Below, in pieces: positions 45,323 through 53,811 of a stretch of 64,000 bases of DNA. A program made the translations under genes and the position numbers. Each line of letters starts with the position of its first letter. Position 1 is the stretch's first letter. The notes below the pieces were generated by a model. It was not told the origin of the DNA, searched no databases, and worked only from the letters and a program-made list of their open reading frames with translations. This DNA is from Bradyrhizobium sp. SZCCHNS1050 (GTDB taxonomy: Bacteria; Pseudomonadota; Alphaproteobacteria; Rhizobiales; Xanthobacteraceae). The stretch is taken from positions 744,001 through 808,000 of the forward strand of contig NZ_JAUETR010000001.1 of assembly GCF_032484785.1 (NCBI RefSeq), read 5' to 3'.

Positions 45323-47032
45323 CTAGAGCCCCCGGATCAGCTCGGCGTCGATCAGCATGCGGTTGAACCGGCGCGCCTCGGCGCCGTCGCCGCAGGCGTA
45401 GAACACGCCCTTGCAGCGGAGCATGATGTCCTTCTGCTCGGCGAAGGACGGATCGAGCGGAATGCCGGCCGCCTCCAAGGTGACCAGCGGCAGATAGGCG
45501 GCGTCGATCCGGTCCATCACGACCGCGCTCTGGCGCGGCTCGAAATTGACGGCATCGACGGCGTAATAGGTCTGATAATAGCGCGGATCATAGCTTTCGA
45601 GCTTCTCGCCGATGCCGGCCTCGTCGAGCTTGGGATCGAGAATGTGCGGCGAGAACTCCGGCTGGTGATCGCCGTAGCGCACGATCAGGAACGGCTGGTC
45701 GCCGAAGCGCTTCTTCAGGCTGGCGAGGAAGCGCTGATAGTCCGTCGCGCTCATCGCCTGGCGGCGCAGATACTCATCGATCGAAGGCACGTTGCCGGGC
45801 GCGCGCCAGGATGGCGTCAGGTCGGGCCGGAACGTCGTCTCCCACGGGAAATGGTTGGCGGCGAGATAGACGAACATGAACAGCGGCTTTCCGCGCGGCC
45901 GGTGCTGCATCAGATCGAGCGCGGCATCGTAGAAGAAGCCGTCGGGCTCGACGCCCTTGGCGCCGAGATCGCGCGCGTCGAGGAAGCGGTCGACGCCGAC
46001 CGTGGTCTGGAAGCTGCGCGCGCTCATGAAGGCGCCCTGCGCGGGATACAGCGACACCGTGTCGTAGCCGCAATTGCGCAGCGCCAGCGGCAGGCCGCGC
46101 TCGACCCGGCCGGACGCGATCCGCGTCACGAAATAGGCGAAGCGGCCGAACGAGCGCGACGACAGGCCGGCGAGCACGTTGTACTCGGTGAACCAGCTCG
46201 GTCCGCCATTGCTCTCGGCCATGAACTGCCGCGCCTTGCCGTCGAACGACTTGAAATGGCTGCCATAGCCCGCTGGTACCTTGATGCCCGGCGCGGAGCG
46301 GATGTCGAAGCTGGATTCGTCGTGGATCAGCACGATGTTCGGCCGGCGCGCGGCCGGATGACAGGAATCCGGGACAAAGGCAGCCAGACTTCGATCAGCG
46401 GTGGCGTCGGATTCCATGAAGCCGTTGGCGAGGAAGTCCGACACCGCCGTGACGCCGGAGCGGGCGAATTTCGACAGATAGCCGTCGTCATAATAGCCGC
46501 GCCAGGTCTCGTCGCGCCAGTTGAGCGAATACAGCGTGAGCGCAGCAAGGCAGGCGAGCTTGCCGGCCAGCGCCGGCAGCCGCGCGATCCGGAACGGGTC
46601 GGCCCACCACAGCAGCCCCATCAGCGGCAGCACGACGGCGGCCGCCACCAGCACCGACAGCTTCAGGTTCGGGAAGATCGTGAACAGGAACGCCGCGCTG
46701 TCGTGGTCGATCAGCATCACGTCGACGAAGTTCGCCGTCATCTGGACCACGGCGTGCTTGAGCTGCGACAGCAGCACCAGCACCACGACCATGGTCAGCG
46801 CCAGCGCGCCGGACACCGCAGGCCGCCGCAGCAGCACCAGCCAGAAGCAGTTCAGGATGCCCCAGGCCAGCACGAAGCCGAGCCGCGAGCCGAAATCGGT
46901 CTCGGTGTGCAGCATCAGGGCCAGCGCCGCGACATGCGGCGCGGCGACGGCGGACAGCCGGACCGCCGCGGAGCGCGTTGCGCTCGCCGCGGCGAGCGTG
47001 GTGATCGGTTGGTCGTTCGGGGTCAGTGACAT
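45323..47032 (-). CDS. Membrane-bound sulfatase-family transferase
   Basis: A 569-residue inner-membrane enzyme: four or five helices in residues 25-175, then a periplasmic alkaline-phosphatase-like domain with NIVLIHDESSFD (metal/active-site region near 225), GGPSWFTEYNVLAGLSSRSFG (probable nucleophile Thr/Ser), AANHFPWE and VRYGDHQPEF (metal ligands). This is the architecture of phosphoethanolamine or phosphoglycerol transferases that modify lipids or glucans. The exact substrate is unknown. Confidence 0.82.
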   Translation of the reverse strand: MSLTPNDQPITTLAAASATRSAAVRLSAVAAPHVAALALMLHTETDFGSRLGFVLAWGILNCFWLVLLRRPAVSGALALTMVVVLVLLSQLKHAVVQMTANFVDVMLIDHDSAAFLFTIFPNLKLSVLVAAAVVLPLMGLLWWADPFRIARLPALAGKLACLAALTLYSLNWRDETWRGYYDDGYLSKFARSGVTAVSDFLANGFMESDATADRSLAAFVPDSCHPAARRPNIVLIHDESSFDIRSAPGIKVPAGYGSHFKSFDGKARQFMAESNGGPSWFTEYNVLAGLSSRSFGRFAYFVTRIASGRVERGLPLALRNCGYDTVSLYPAQGAFMSARSFQTTVGVDRFLDARDLGAKGVEPDGFFYDAALDLMQHRPRGKPLFMFVYLAANHFPWETTFRPDLTPSWRAPGNVPSIDEYLRRQAMSATDYQRFLASLKKRFGDQPFLIVRYGDHQPEFSPHILDPKLDEAGIGEKLESYDPRYYQTYYAVDAVNFEPRQSAVVMDRIDAAYLPLVTLEAAGIPLDPSFAEQKDIMLRCKGVFYACGDGAEARRFNRMLIDAELIRGL

Positions 47033-47223
47033 CAGGCGATCGAAAGCAGGCGCCCTTCGCCGGCGTATGCCGACAGATCAAGGAAGGCTATCCTGTCATC
47101 CGACCGTAATGAAATCGTCACAAATCACAACAGCCCGGATTTGCACGGAGGGCGGCGTGTCGTCTCACGCCGCGACGAGAGGTGGCATCACTGCCGTCCT
47201 CGCGTACCGATCCTCGCCCTTTT

Positions 47224-48156
47224 TCAATTCTGGGTGCCGGTCTCGAGCAGCCGCTCGCGCACCAGGCGCACCGCGCCGCGGCTCCAGGAATAATTGGCGC
47301 CGAGGCGCAATCCGCTATCGCCGGCGACGACGAGCGCGCCACTGTCGGCCTGGCGGACACGAAAGCCGATGATGTATTCGGTGCGGCCGATCCGCCTCAC
47401 GATGCCGAGCAGCGATTGCTGGGCGCCGAGCGCGCGGGCCACCCGCGCCTCGCAATCGTCGCACTCGCGCACCGGCTGCCCCGGCTTGATCTCGCCGGCC
47501 GCGTCCACCAGGCGATAGCGCCCGGACTGTGCCAGCAGCTGCCACACCGCGTCGGTCGTCTCCTGCAGCCCCTTCTGGTCGGATTCGGTCTCGCCGAGCG
47601 CGGCGCCCGCGCTGGTGTCGTCGAGCTCGAACGGCAGCAGCGCCAGCCGGATCGGCTCCGGCGGCGCCAGTGCATCACGGACCTGGCGCGAGACGAACAT
47701 CTCGGCGCGCTGCCAAGCCTCGTCACTGTCGCCGCGGAAGGTGAAGATCTTGTCGAACAGGACCCGATGGGAGGCGACGTCGATGGCCGATGCGCGCGCC
47801 CACTGCACCAGAGTGGAGAGCTTCTGGACTCCGCCAGTGATCACGACGGTGGCGCCGGCCGCGGCCGCCATCTGCAGCCGGGCCTCCGGGGACGCATCGG
47901 TCGGACAGGACGGTGCGCAGGACGGGCTGACCGGCCGCAGCCGCGCGTCGGCGGCGACATCGCGGCGGAGCGCGGCGATGAACGCATCCAGCCGCCGCTG
48001 ATGCGCGGCGGTCTGATCGACCGGCTCGCCGGACGTGTCGAGATAGCTGAAATCGTCGACCAGCACGGCCGGGACATCGCCGGAGGCGGCGCGGACCGGG
48101 CCGGCCGCGAAAGCAAGCGCGAGAACGAGACAACGGACGACGCGACGGTTCGACAT
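47224..48156 (-). CDS. Exported tandem DUF3280/DUF2380-like protein
   Basis: A 310-residue exported protein with a signal peptide (1-23, ending VRA-A). Two similar halves are visible: residues about 28-165 (LVDDFSYLDTSGE, a CAPSC pair, GGVQKLSTLVQWA) and about 168-305 (LALLPFELDDTSAGA, ECDDC, LLGIVRRIG). Each ends in a strand-helix like TolB-type domains. Single-domain relatives (DUF3280, from memory) sit in PQQ-dependent alcohol-oxidation loci. AGGGGGATCCC precedes the ATG. It is divergent from the two-component system. Confidence 0.68.
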   Translation of the reverse strand: MSNRRVVRCLVLALAFAAGPVRAASGDVPAVLVDDFSYLDTSGEPVDQTAAHQRRLDAFIAALRRDVAADARLRPVSPSCAPSCPTDASPEARLQMAAAAGATVVITGGVQKLSTLVQWARASAIDVASHRVLFDKIFTFRGDSDEAWQRAEMFVSRQVRDALAPPEPIRLALLPFELDDTSAGAALGETESDQKGLQETTDAVWQLLAQSGRYRLVDAAGEIKPGQPVRECDDCEARVARALGAQQSLLGIVRRIGRTEYIIGFRVRQADSGALVVAGDSGLRLGANYSWSRGAVRLVRERLLETGTQN

Positions 48157-48330
48157 GGGATCCCCCTGCAACGATGTCTGGCGGTCGGAAGCTAGACGCC
48201 GCCGTGCCATCGCCGCAGCGGCCACGGTCCCGGCGCGGCACGGGAAAAATTCACGACCGCACCGTCCACCGGGCCGCGGCGCTTTTGGCCCGGACGGTTC
48301 TGCCGTTAAATGCCGGCCGGCTGGGCTGTC

Positions 48331-49752
48331 ATGGACACACCGAAGATGTGGACCCGCTACGACCTCAAATACCGCCTGACCCTGCGGATCTCGGTGGTCT
48401 CGGCGCTCTGCTTCACGGCGATCTGCGCCTATGTGCTGTTCGACATCGACCGCTCGGTGCATGTGCGCAATGAGCGGATCGCCGAGATCACGGCCCGGAC
48501 TCTGCAATTGCAGCAAAGCAAGATGCATTGGGTCGCCAGTCCGCCGGCCGGCTTTCCCGACCTCGATGCGGTCGCGGCGGCGGCGATGCGACCGGGCCTG
48601 TGCATCGCCTATCGCGGCGTCGACGGCGCGATCGTGCAGCGCATCTGCGGCGGCGCCGAGGCGCAGACGGACGATCCGCCCCGCGCCTTCGCGATGCTGT
48701 ATCGGCGACTGTTCGATCCGGGCCGCGAAGCGGCACGGCCGGTCAGGTTTCGCGACGAAACGACGGGCGATGCCGTCGTCTGGATCGACGCCGGCGTCAT
48801 GACCGCGGACGCCTGGCGCGAGCTCAGCCGGCTGCTGCCGGTGCTCGGGACGGCGCTGGTGCTGCTGTGCGCGCTGGCCTACGCCGCGCTGGCCCGCGCG
48901 CTGCGCCCCACCCGGCTGATCTGCGCCGGGCTGGAGCGGATCGCCGCCAACGATCTGTCGGCGCGGCTGCCGCCGTTCGACCTCGCCGAGCTCTCGGCGA
49001 TCCGCGCTGCCTTCAACCAGCTCGCCGAGGGGCTGCAGACGGCGCTGGCCCAGCGCGGCGAATTGACCCGGCGCCTGATCGCCTTGGAGGACGACGAGCG
49101 CCGCCACCTGGCGCGCGAGCTGCATGACGAATTCGGCCAGTCGCTGGCGGCGATCCGGGCGCTCGCGGCGTCGATCCGTCACAGCGCGGCGCAGGATTGC
49201 CCCGCTCTGGTCGGCGAATGCGACGGCATCGCGCGCACCGCGAGCGACATGATGGAGCAGTTGCGCGGCGCGCTGATGCGGCTGCGCCCGCCTGACGTCG
49301 ACGAGCTCGGCCTCGCCGGCAGCCTGGAGGGCCTCGTCGCCGGCTGGAACAGGCGCCAGCACGGCCGCACCGTTTTCGAGATCAGCCTGTCGGGCGACGT
49401 CGACCGACTGCCGGGCATCATCGCCACCAATATCTACCGCATCGCACAGGAGGCGCTCACCAATGCCGTCAAGCACGCCGACGCGACGCGGGTGCGGTTG
49501 CAATTGACGCTTCAGGACGGGCCGGTCAGCGCGACCCTGCTCACCGTCGAAGACGACGGTCTTCTCGGCGAAGCTCCCGACAAGCCTGGCATGGGCCTGC
49601 TCGGCATGGGCGAGCGCGTCGCCTCCATGGGAGGCCAGATGAGCTTCGCCGCCACCTCCGGCGGCGCGCGCCTCCACGTCGAGATTCCGGTCCCGGCCCT
49701 GCCCGGCCTCTCGCCTGCGCCGACCCAGCCGGAAACGGCATGTGCGGCATGA
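48331..49752 (+). CDS. MoxY-like sensor histidine kinase (HisKA_3)
   Basis: A 473-residue NarL-class sensor kinase: TM1 (about 20-38), a periplasmic domain of about 130 residues, TM2 (about 167-188), HAMP (to about 240), the HisKA_3 box with His265 in ARELHDEFGQSL, and a HATPase domain (ALTNAVKHADATRV, GLLGMGERVASMGG). It resembles MoxY/MxaY-type kinases linked to methanol or alcohol oxidation in other bacteria, which would fit the DUF3280 neighbour; the assignment is inference. It overlaps the response regulator by 4 bases. Confidence 0.82.
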   Translation: MDTPKMWTRYDLKYRLTLRISVVSALCFTAICAYVLFDIDRSVHVRNERIAEITARTLQLQQSKMHWVASPPAGFPDLDAVAAAAMRPGLCIAYRGVDGAIVQRICGGAEAQTDDPPRAFAMLYRRLFDPGREAARPVRFRDETTGDAVVWIDAGVMTADAWRELSRLLPVLGTALVLLCALAYAALARALRPTRLICAGLERIAANDLSARLPPFDLAELSAIRAAFNQLAEGLQTALAQRGELTRRLIALEDDERRHLARELHDEFGQSLAAIRALAASIRHSAAQDCPALVGECDGIARTASDMMEQLRGALMRLRPPDVDELGLAGSLEGLVAGWNRRQHGRTVFEISLSGDVDRLPGIIATNIYRIAQEALTNAVKHADATRVRLQLTLQDGPVSATLLTVEDDGLLGEAPDKPGMGLLGMGERVASMGGQMSFAATSGGARLHVEIPVPALPGLSPAPTQPETACAA

Positions 49753-50390
49753 CGACGCCCGCCGGCACCATCCTGCTGGTCGACGACCATGCCGTGGTCC
49801 GCGAGGGCTACAGGTCGATGCTGCAGAAGCAGCCGGGGCTGCGCGTGGTCGCCGAAGCCGCCGATGGCGCCGAAGCCTACCGGCTGTTCAAGGAGGTCAG
49901 GCCCGATCTCGTCATCATGGACCTGACCATGCCGGGCGTCGGCGGCATCGAGGGCATCCGCCGCATCCGGCAATGGGATCGCAGCGCGCGCATCCTCGTC
50001 TTCACCATGCATGAGAATGCCGGCTTCGCGGTGCAGGCGATCCGCGCCGGCGCCCGCGGCTACGTCACCAAGAGCAGCCCGCCGGAGACGCTCGTGCGCG
50101 CCGTCATGGACGTGCTCGCGGGCCGCATCGCGATCAGCGCCGACATCGATCACGAGCTCGCGCTCAGCCGCCTCGCCGGCGAGCGCGCGGCCGCCGACGT
50201 CCTGTCCGCGCGCGAGTTCGAGGTGATGCAGATGCTGCTCGCCGAACGCACCACCGACGAGATCGCGTCAGCGCTGCATCTCAGCCCGAAGACGGTTGCC
50301 AACCTGCACTCGCTGATCAAGGACAAGCTCGGCGTGGCCAGCGACATCGAGCTGGTGCGGCTGGCGCTGCGCCAGGGCCTGCTGACCTGA
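49749..50390 (+). CDS. NarL/LuxR-family response regulator
   Basis: A 213-residue partner of the preceding kinase. The receiver domain (1-125) has the acidic pair DD (12-13), the phospho-acceptor Asp58 in VIMDLTMPG and Lys in VTKSSPPE. The C-terminal LuxR helix-turn-helix is SAREFEVMQMLLAERTTDEI, then ALHLSPKTVANLHSLIKDKL. ATG 49749 overlaps the kinase stop (ATGA); an ATG at 49740 is possible. It likely activates an alcohol-oxidation or similar regulon (inference from MoxX). Confidence 0.88.
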   Translation: MTTPAGTILLVDDHAVVREGYRSMLQKQPGLRVVAEAADGAEAYRLFKEVRPDLVIMDLTMPGVGGIEGIRRIRQWDRSARILVFTMHENAGFAVQAIRAGARGYVTKSSPPETLVRAVMDVLAGRIAISADIDHELALSRLAGERAAADVLSAREFEVMQMLLAERTTDEIASALHLSPKTVANLHSLIKDKLGVASDIELVRLALRQGLLT

Positions 50391-50407
50391 GCCCGCAGGC
50401 TCACATC

Positions 50408-50713
50408 TCAGCAAGGATTTTCAGGGTCGCCCTGCGGCGTCGCTGTCGCTTCCGGCGCCGTGACCGGATCGTCGATCAGGTGAAATGCGCGCCCGAGCCG
50501 GCGCTGCACGCTCATCACGGCGCGGTCGACGTCGCTGATCAGGCTGTCGCCGAGAACGACGTGCGGGATCTCCCAGTTGCGGCCGCTGCGCACGTCGAGC
50601 GCATGAACGGCCGGCACACGTGCCGTCTCGCAGCCCGGCTGCGCGCGAAGTTCCTCCTCGACCAGGCGGGTCAGCTGCGCCTGGGTCTTGCCGATGGTCG
50701 TCATCGCCGGCAT
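50408..50713 (-). CDS. Hypothetical protein coupled to SDR gene
   Basis: A 101-residue soluble protein with a helical N-terminus (TQAQLTRLVEEELRAQPGC), then DVRSGRNWEIPHVVLGDSLISDVDRAVMSVQRRLG. No family is recognised. Its ATG shares one base with the SDR stop (TGATG), so translation is coupled. It is last in the operon. Confidence 0.6.
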   Translation of the reverse strand: MPAMTTIGKTQAQLTRLVEEELRAQPGCETARVPAVHALDVRSGRNWEIPHVVLGDSLISDVDRAVMSVQRRLGRAFHLIDDPVTAPEATATPQGDPENPC

Positions 50714-51570
50714 CAGGGCCTGGTCGCGGGCATCAGGCCGAGCCGCTTGGCGATGATGCGATCGACGGTCCGTTTCGGAAGCACCCGCACGATCCATTGC
50801 CTCATGGCATCGGGCGCGATCTCGTAGCGCACCTTGGGCGCCGGCAAGGTCAAGGCGTCGGCCACCCGTGCGGCGATGGTCTCGGCCGGCAGCCCGGACT
50901 GGCCGAGATGCAGCATGAAGGCGCGGATCTTCTGCAGCGCCGGGAAGAACGGCGAGGCCTGATACGGCGACAGGTCGACTTCGTCGGCCTTGGCCCAGAT
51001 CGGCGTCTTCACCGCGCCCGGCGCGATGACGATGACGTCGATCCCGAACAGCATCAGCTCACGGCGCAAGCTCTCGGACAGCCCTTCGATCGCATGCTTG
51101 GAGGTCGAATAGGGCGCCATCAGCGGGTTGCCGTTGCGGCCCGCGACTGAGCTGATCATCACGATCCGGCCGCGCTCTCCCGTCATGGCTGGATCGGCCC
51201 CGAGCAGCGGCGCGAACGCCTGGGTCGCGATGACCGGGCCGATGACGTTGACCTCCATCTGATGGCGGAACTGCGCGATCGGCAGCTCCGTCACGGGACC
51301 GGCGACGGCGATGCCGGCATTGTTGACGAGACCGGCGAGCGTCTCGCCCTTGAGCGCCGCTCGCACCTCGCCGGCGGCCGCCTTCACCGCCGCCTCGTCG
51401 GTCACGTCGAACAGCAGCGGCATGAAGTTGGCGCCGAGCTCGCCGCGCAGACGGTCTGCGTCGGCCTGCTTGCGAACGCTGCCGAACACGCGAAAGCCGC
51501 GCGCGAGCAGGAGCTTCGAACAGGCGAACCCGATGCCGGTGGATGCGCCGGTGATGACGACGGATTTCAT
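50713..51570 (-). CDS. Short-chain dehydrogenase/reductase
   Basis: A 285-residue NAD(P)-dependent oxidoreductase of the classical SDR family: cofactor motif TGASTGIG (7-14), NNAG near 89, active-site Ser in MISSVAG and YSTSK (Tyr/Lys). The substrate is unknown. It is first in a two-gene unit with the small protein. Confidence 0.88.
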   Translation of the reverse strand: MKSVVITGASTGIGFACSKLLLARGFRVFGSVRKQADADRLRGELGANFMPLLFDVTDEAAVKAAAGEVRAALKGETLAGLVNNAGIAVAGPVTELPIAQFRHQMEVNVIGPVIATQAFAPLLGADPAMTGERGRIVMISSVAGRNGNPLMAPYSTSKHAIEGLSESLRRELMLFGIDVIVIAPGAVKTPIWAKADEVDLSPYQASPFFPALQKIRAFMLHLGQSGLPAETIAARVADALTLPAPKVRYEIAPDAMRQWIVRVLPKRTVDRIIAKRLGLMPATRP

Positions 51571-52113
51571 GGTGACCTCAACGATTTGCGCGGCGATTAT
51601 CGCACGAGATGCGGCAGGATGCTGGCGCTGATTTTTCGCGCGAGGTCATCGCCCCGCCGAACCTGCCCCGGAACATCGGGTGACGCCACGCATCGCACGG
51701 CGCGTCGGCAAAATGGCCGCGGCAAGAATGGGATTTAAGTTTCAAGGCTTGGGAGGATGACAGCTGACGTGAGATCGAGGGCAGCGAGCAAGTTGGATGA
51801 AGGAAGGTTTGTGACCTTATGAGATCATTAACCTTTCCGCTTCGCTGGCCTGTCGTCGCCGCGTCTGCGGGGAGGTGTTCGCACCTCATTCCATCGCCTG
51901 TCCGGCGAATCTCCGGAAGACCGGGCTCCAGCCCGTCATCCCACCTATATGTATCGTCTTAATTTTCCGTATCCGTGTTTCTCCGGAGTACTACGCCTTC
52001 GGCCCCTAACGCATTGTTATCGCCCGTGCCGAAAACTGCTCCGGCCGAAAGCCTTGCAGCGGATTACAATCGCGTTGCTGTCGCTCCGGCAATCCGGACA
52101 AACGAGCGCGATC
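51571..52113. other. Gene-free gap, nothing recognised
   Basis: 540 bases with no convincing ORF, repeat or RNA. It holds the promoters of the divergent SDR and DUF2336 genes. Short inverted pieces such as GGAGGTGTTCGCACCTC (51868-51886 area) are visible but give no clear element. Confidence 0.4.
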
Positions 52114-53226
52114 GTGTCACAGCCAGAACAGCTTCCGCCTTCAGAAGACTCCATCATCACCGAACTCGAAGAGGCCGTCCGCAGCGGCACCTCGGCGAAG
52201 CGCGTCAACACGCTGCGCCAAGTCACCAACCTGTTCCTGCATGACGGCGAACGCCTCAGCGAGGACCAGATCAAGGTATTCGACAACGTGCTGTGCATGC
52301 TGGTCTCGCGGGTCGAGACCCGCGCGCGAGCCGAGCTCAGCAAGCATCTCGCGCCGGTCGACTACGCGCCCGTCGAATTGATCCAGCAGCTCGCCCGCGA
52401 CGACGAGATCTCGGTGGCCGAGAACGTGCTGATGCACTCGAGCCGGCTCACCGAGCATACGCTGGTGGAGGTCGCGGCGACCAAGGGCCAGGATCACCTG
52501 ATGGCGATCTCCAGCCGTCCGCATCTGACCGAGGCGGTGACCGACATCATCGTCGACCGCGGCGAGCGCCGGGTGATCCGCAAGCTCGCCAACAACCAGA
52601 CCGCGCGCTTCTCCGAGTCCGGCTATTCCGGGATGATGGCGCATGCCGAGGACGACGACGAATTGTCCGAGATCATCGGGCTGCGCGTCGACCTGCCCAC
52701 CAAGCACCTGCGCGACCTCCTGCGCCGCGCGACCGAAGCCGTGCGCGCCAGGCTGATGGCCTCGGCGCCGCCGGCGTTGCAACAGGAGATCAAGAAGATC
52801 CTCAAGGCGATCGCCGACGTTGCGCGCAGCGACGGCGGCCTGGTCGGGCGCGACTTCACGCTGGCCGAAGAGGCCGTCAAGCGCATGAAGGGGCTGAACG
52901 AGCTCAACGATGCCGCCATCGCCTTCTTCGCCGAAACCCGCCGCTTCGGCGAGGTTTCCGCCGCACTCGGCCTGCTCAACAACGTCCCGACCGAGATGAT
53001 GGCCAAGGTGCTCGAAGGCCCGCGCACCGATATCGTGCTGATCCCTTGCCGTGCCGCCGGGCTGGCCTGGTCGGTGGTGGCGAAAATCCTGACCCACCGG
53101 CCGATCAAGCACGCCATCGACAGCGACACGCTCAAGCTCGCGGAACGCGACTACGGCCGCCTGTCGCTCGACACCGCCCAGCGCACGCTGCGATTCTGGA
53201 TGGTGCACAACAAGGTCGAGAAGTGA
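52114..53226 (+). CDS. DUF2336 domain protein
   Basis: A 370-residue, mostly helical cytoplasmic protein. ELEEAVRSGTSAKRVNTLRQV and the repeated helical pairs (LTEHTLVEVAATKGQ, RRVIRKLANNQTARFSE) match DUF2336, an alphaproteobacterial family of HEAT-like repeats with no assigned function. GTG 52114 is the likely start because the motif starts shortly after; the longer frame from 51949 looks non-coding. It stands alone. Confidence 0.78.
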   Translation: MSQPEQLPPSEDSIITELEEAVRSGTSAKRVNTLRQVTNLFLHDGERLSEDQIKVFDNVLCMLVSRVETRARAELSKHLAPVDYAPVELIQQLARDDEISVAENVLMHSSRLTEHTLVEVAATKGQDHLMAISSRPHLTEAVTDIIVDRGERRVIRKLANNQTARFSESGYSGMMAHAEDDDELSEIIGLRVDLPTKHLRDLLRRATEAVRARLMASAPPALQQEIKKILKAIADVARSDGGLVGRDFTLAEEAVKRMKGLNELNDAAIAFFAETRRFGEVSAALGLLNNVPTEMMAKVLEGPRTDIVLIPCRAAGLAWSVVAKILTHRPIKHAIDSDTLKLAERDYGRLSLDTAQRTLRFWMVHNKVEK

Positions 53227-53274
53227 GCGGGTGCTCACAAGGCGCAATCCTCATCAGCAACGACTCGCACTCCG

Positions 53275-53399
53275 CTGTCGTCCCTGCGAACGCAGGGACC
53301 CATACCGCGTGATGTGAATTGGCGGAAAATGTCTTGATCGTCGTCCTTCGCCACACGACCGCCGGTGGCTATGGGTCCCTGCGTTCGCACGGACGACAG
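53275..53399. repeat. Palindromic repeat, CTGTCGTCCCTGCG family
   Basis: CTGTCGTCCCTGCGAACGCAGGG, shortened here to its ends, and GTCCCTGCGTTCGCACGGACGACAG are mirror arms. Shares CATACCGCGTGATGT with the copy at 38093-38215. It lies downstream of the DUF2336 gene. Confidence 0.85.
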
Positions 53400-53507
53400 C
53401 TATGGTTGTCGCAGGCGGCCGGGCATCACCGAGCCGACCGGCCAGCGTTATCGCCAGGAGATCGCCGGGCGCCGGATTGACTTTGGTGCGTCCGCACTCC
53501 TACGGTG

Positions 53508-53712
53508 ATCGCGACGGTGCCCCTCGACCGGGGCTCAAAAGGGAATGCGGTGCCGGATGCGTCTCGCAAGGGACGTGACCGAAGGCCGCAGCTGCCCCCG
53601 CAACTGTAAGCGGCGAATCTCGCGTCAAAGGCCACTGGGAAATCTCGGTCCCGGGAAGGCGACGTGGAGGTGACGACCCGCGAGCCAGGAGACCTGCCGT
53701 CAGCCGTGGTCA
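53508..53712 (+). promoter_or_regulatory. Cobalamin riboswitch
   Basis: All core blocks are present in order: GACGGTGCCCC, GGGAATGCGGTG, GCTGCCCCCGCAACTGTAAG, CCACTGGG, GGGAAGGCG and the B12 box AGCCAGGAGACCTGCC (53683-53698). It ends about 100 bases before btuB and should lower its expression when adenosylcobalamin is bound. Confidence 0.95.
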
Positions 53713-53811
53713 CACGCGAGGATGCCGGTCGGGGCGTTATTGGCATCGTTTTCAGGCAGGCCTGCAAAGGGCTGCATGAGACCTCGTTCGCGGTGACGTG
53801 CCACTGACGTC

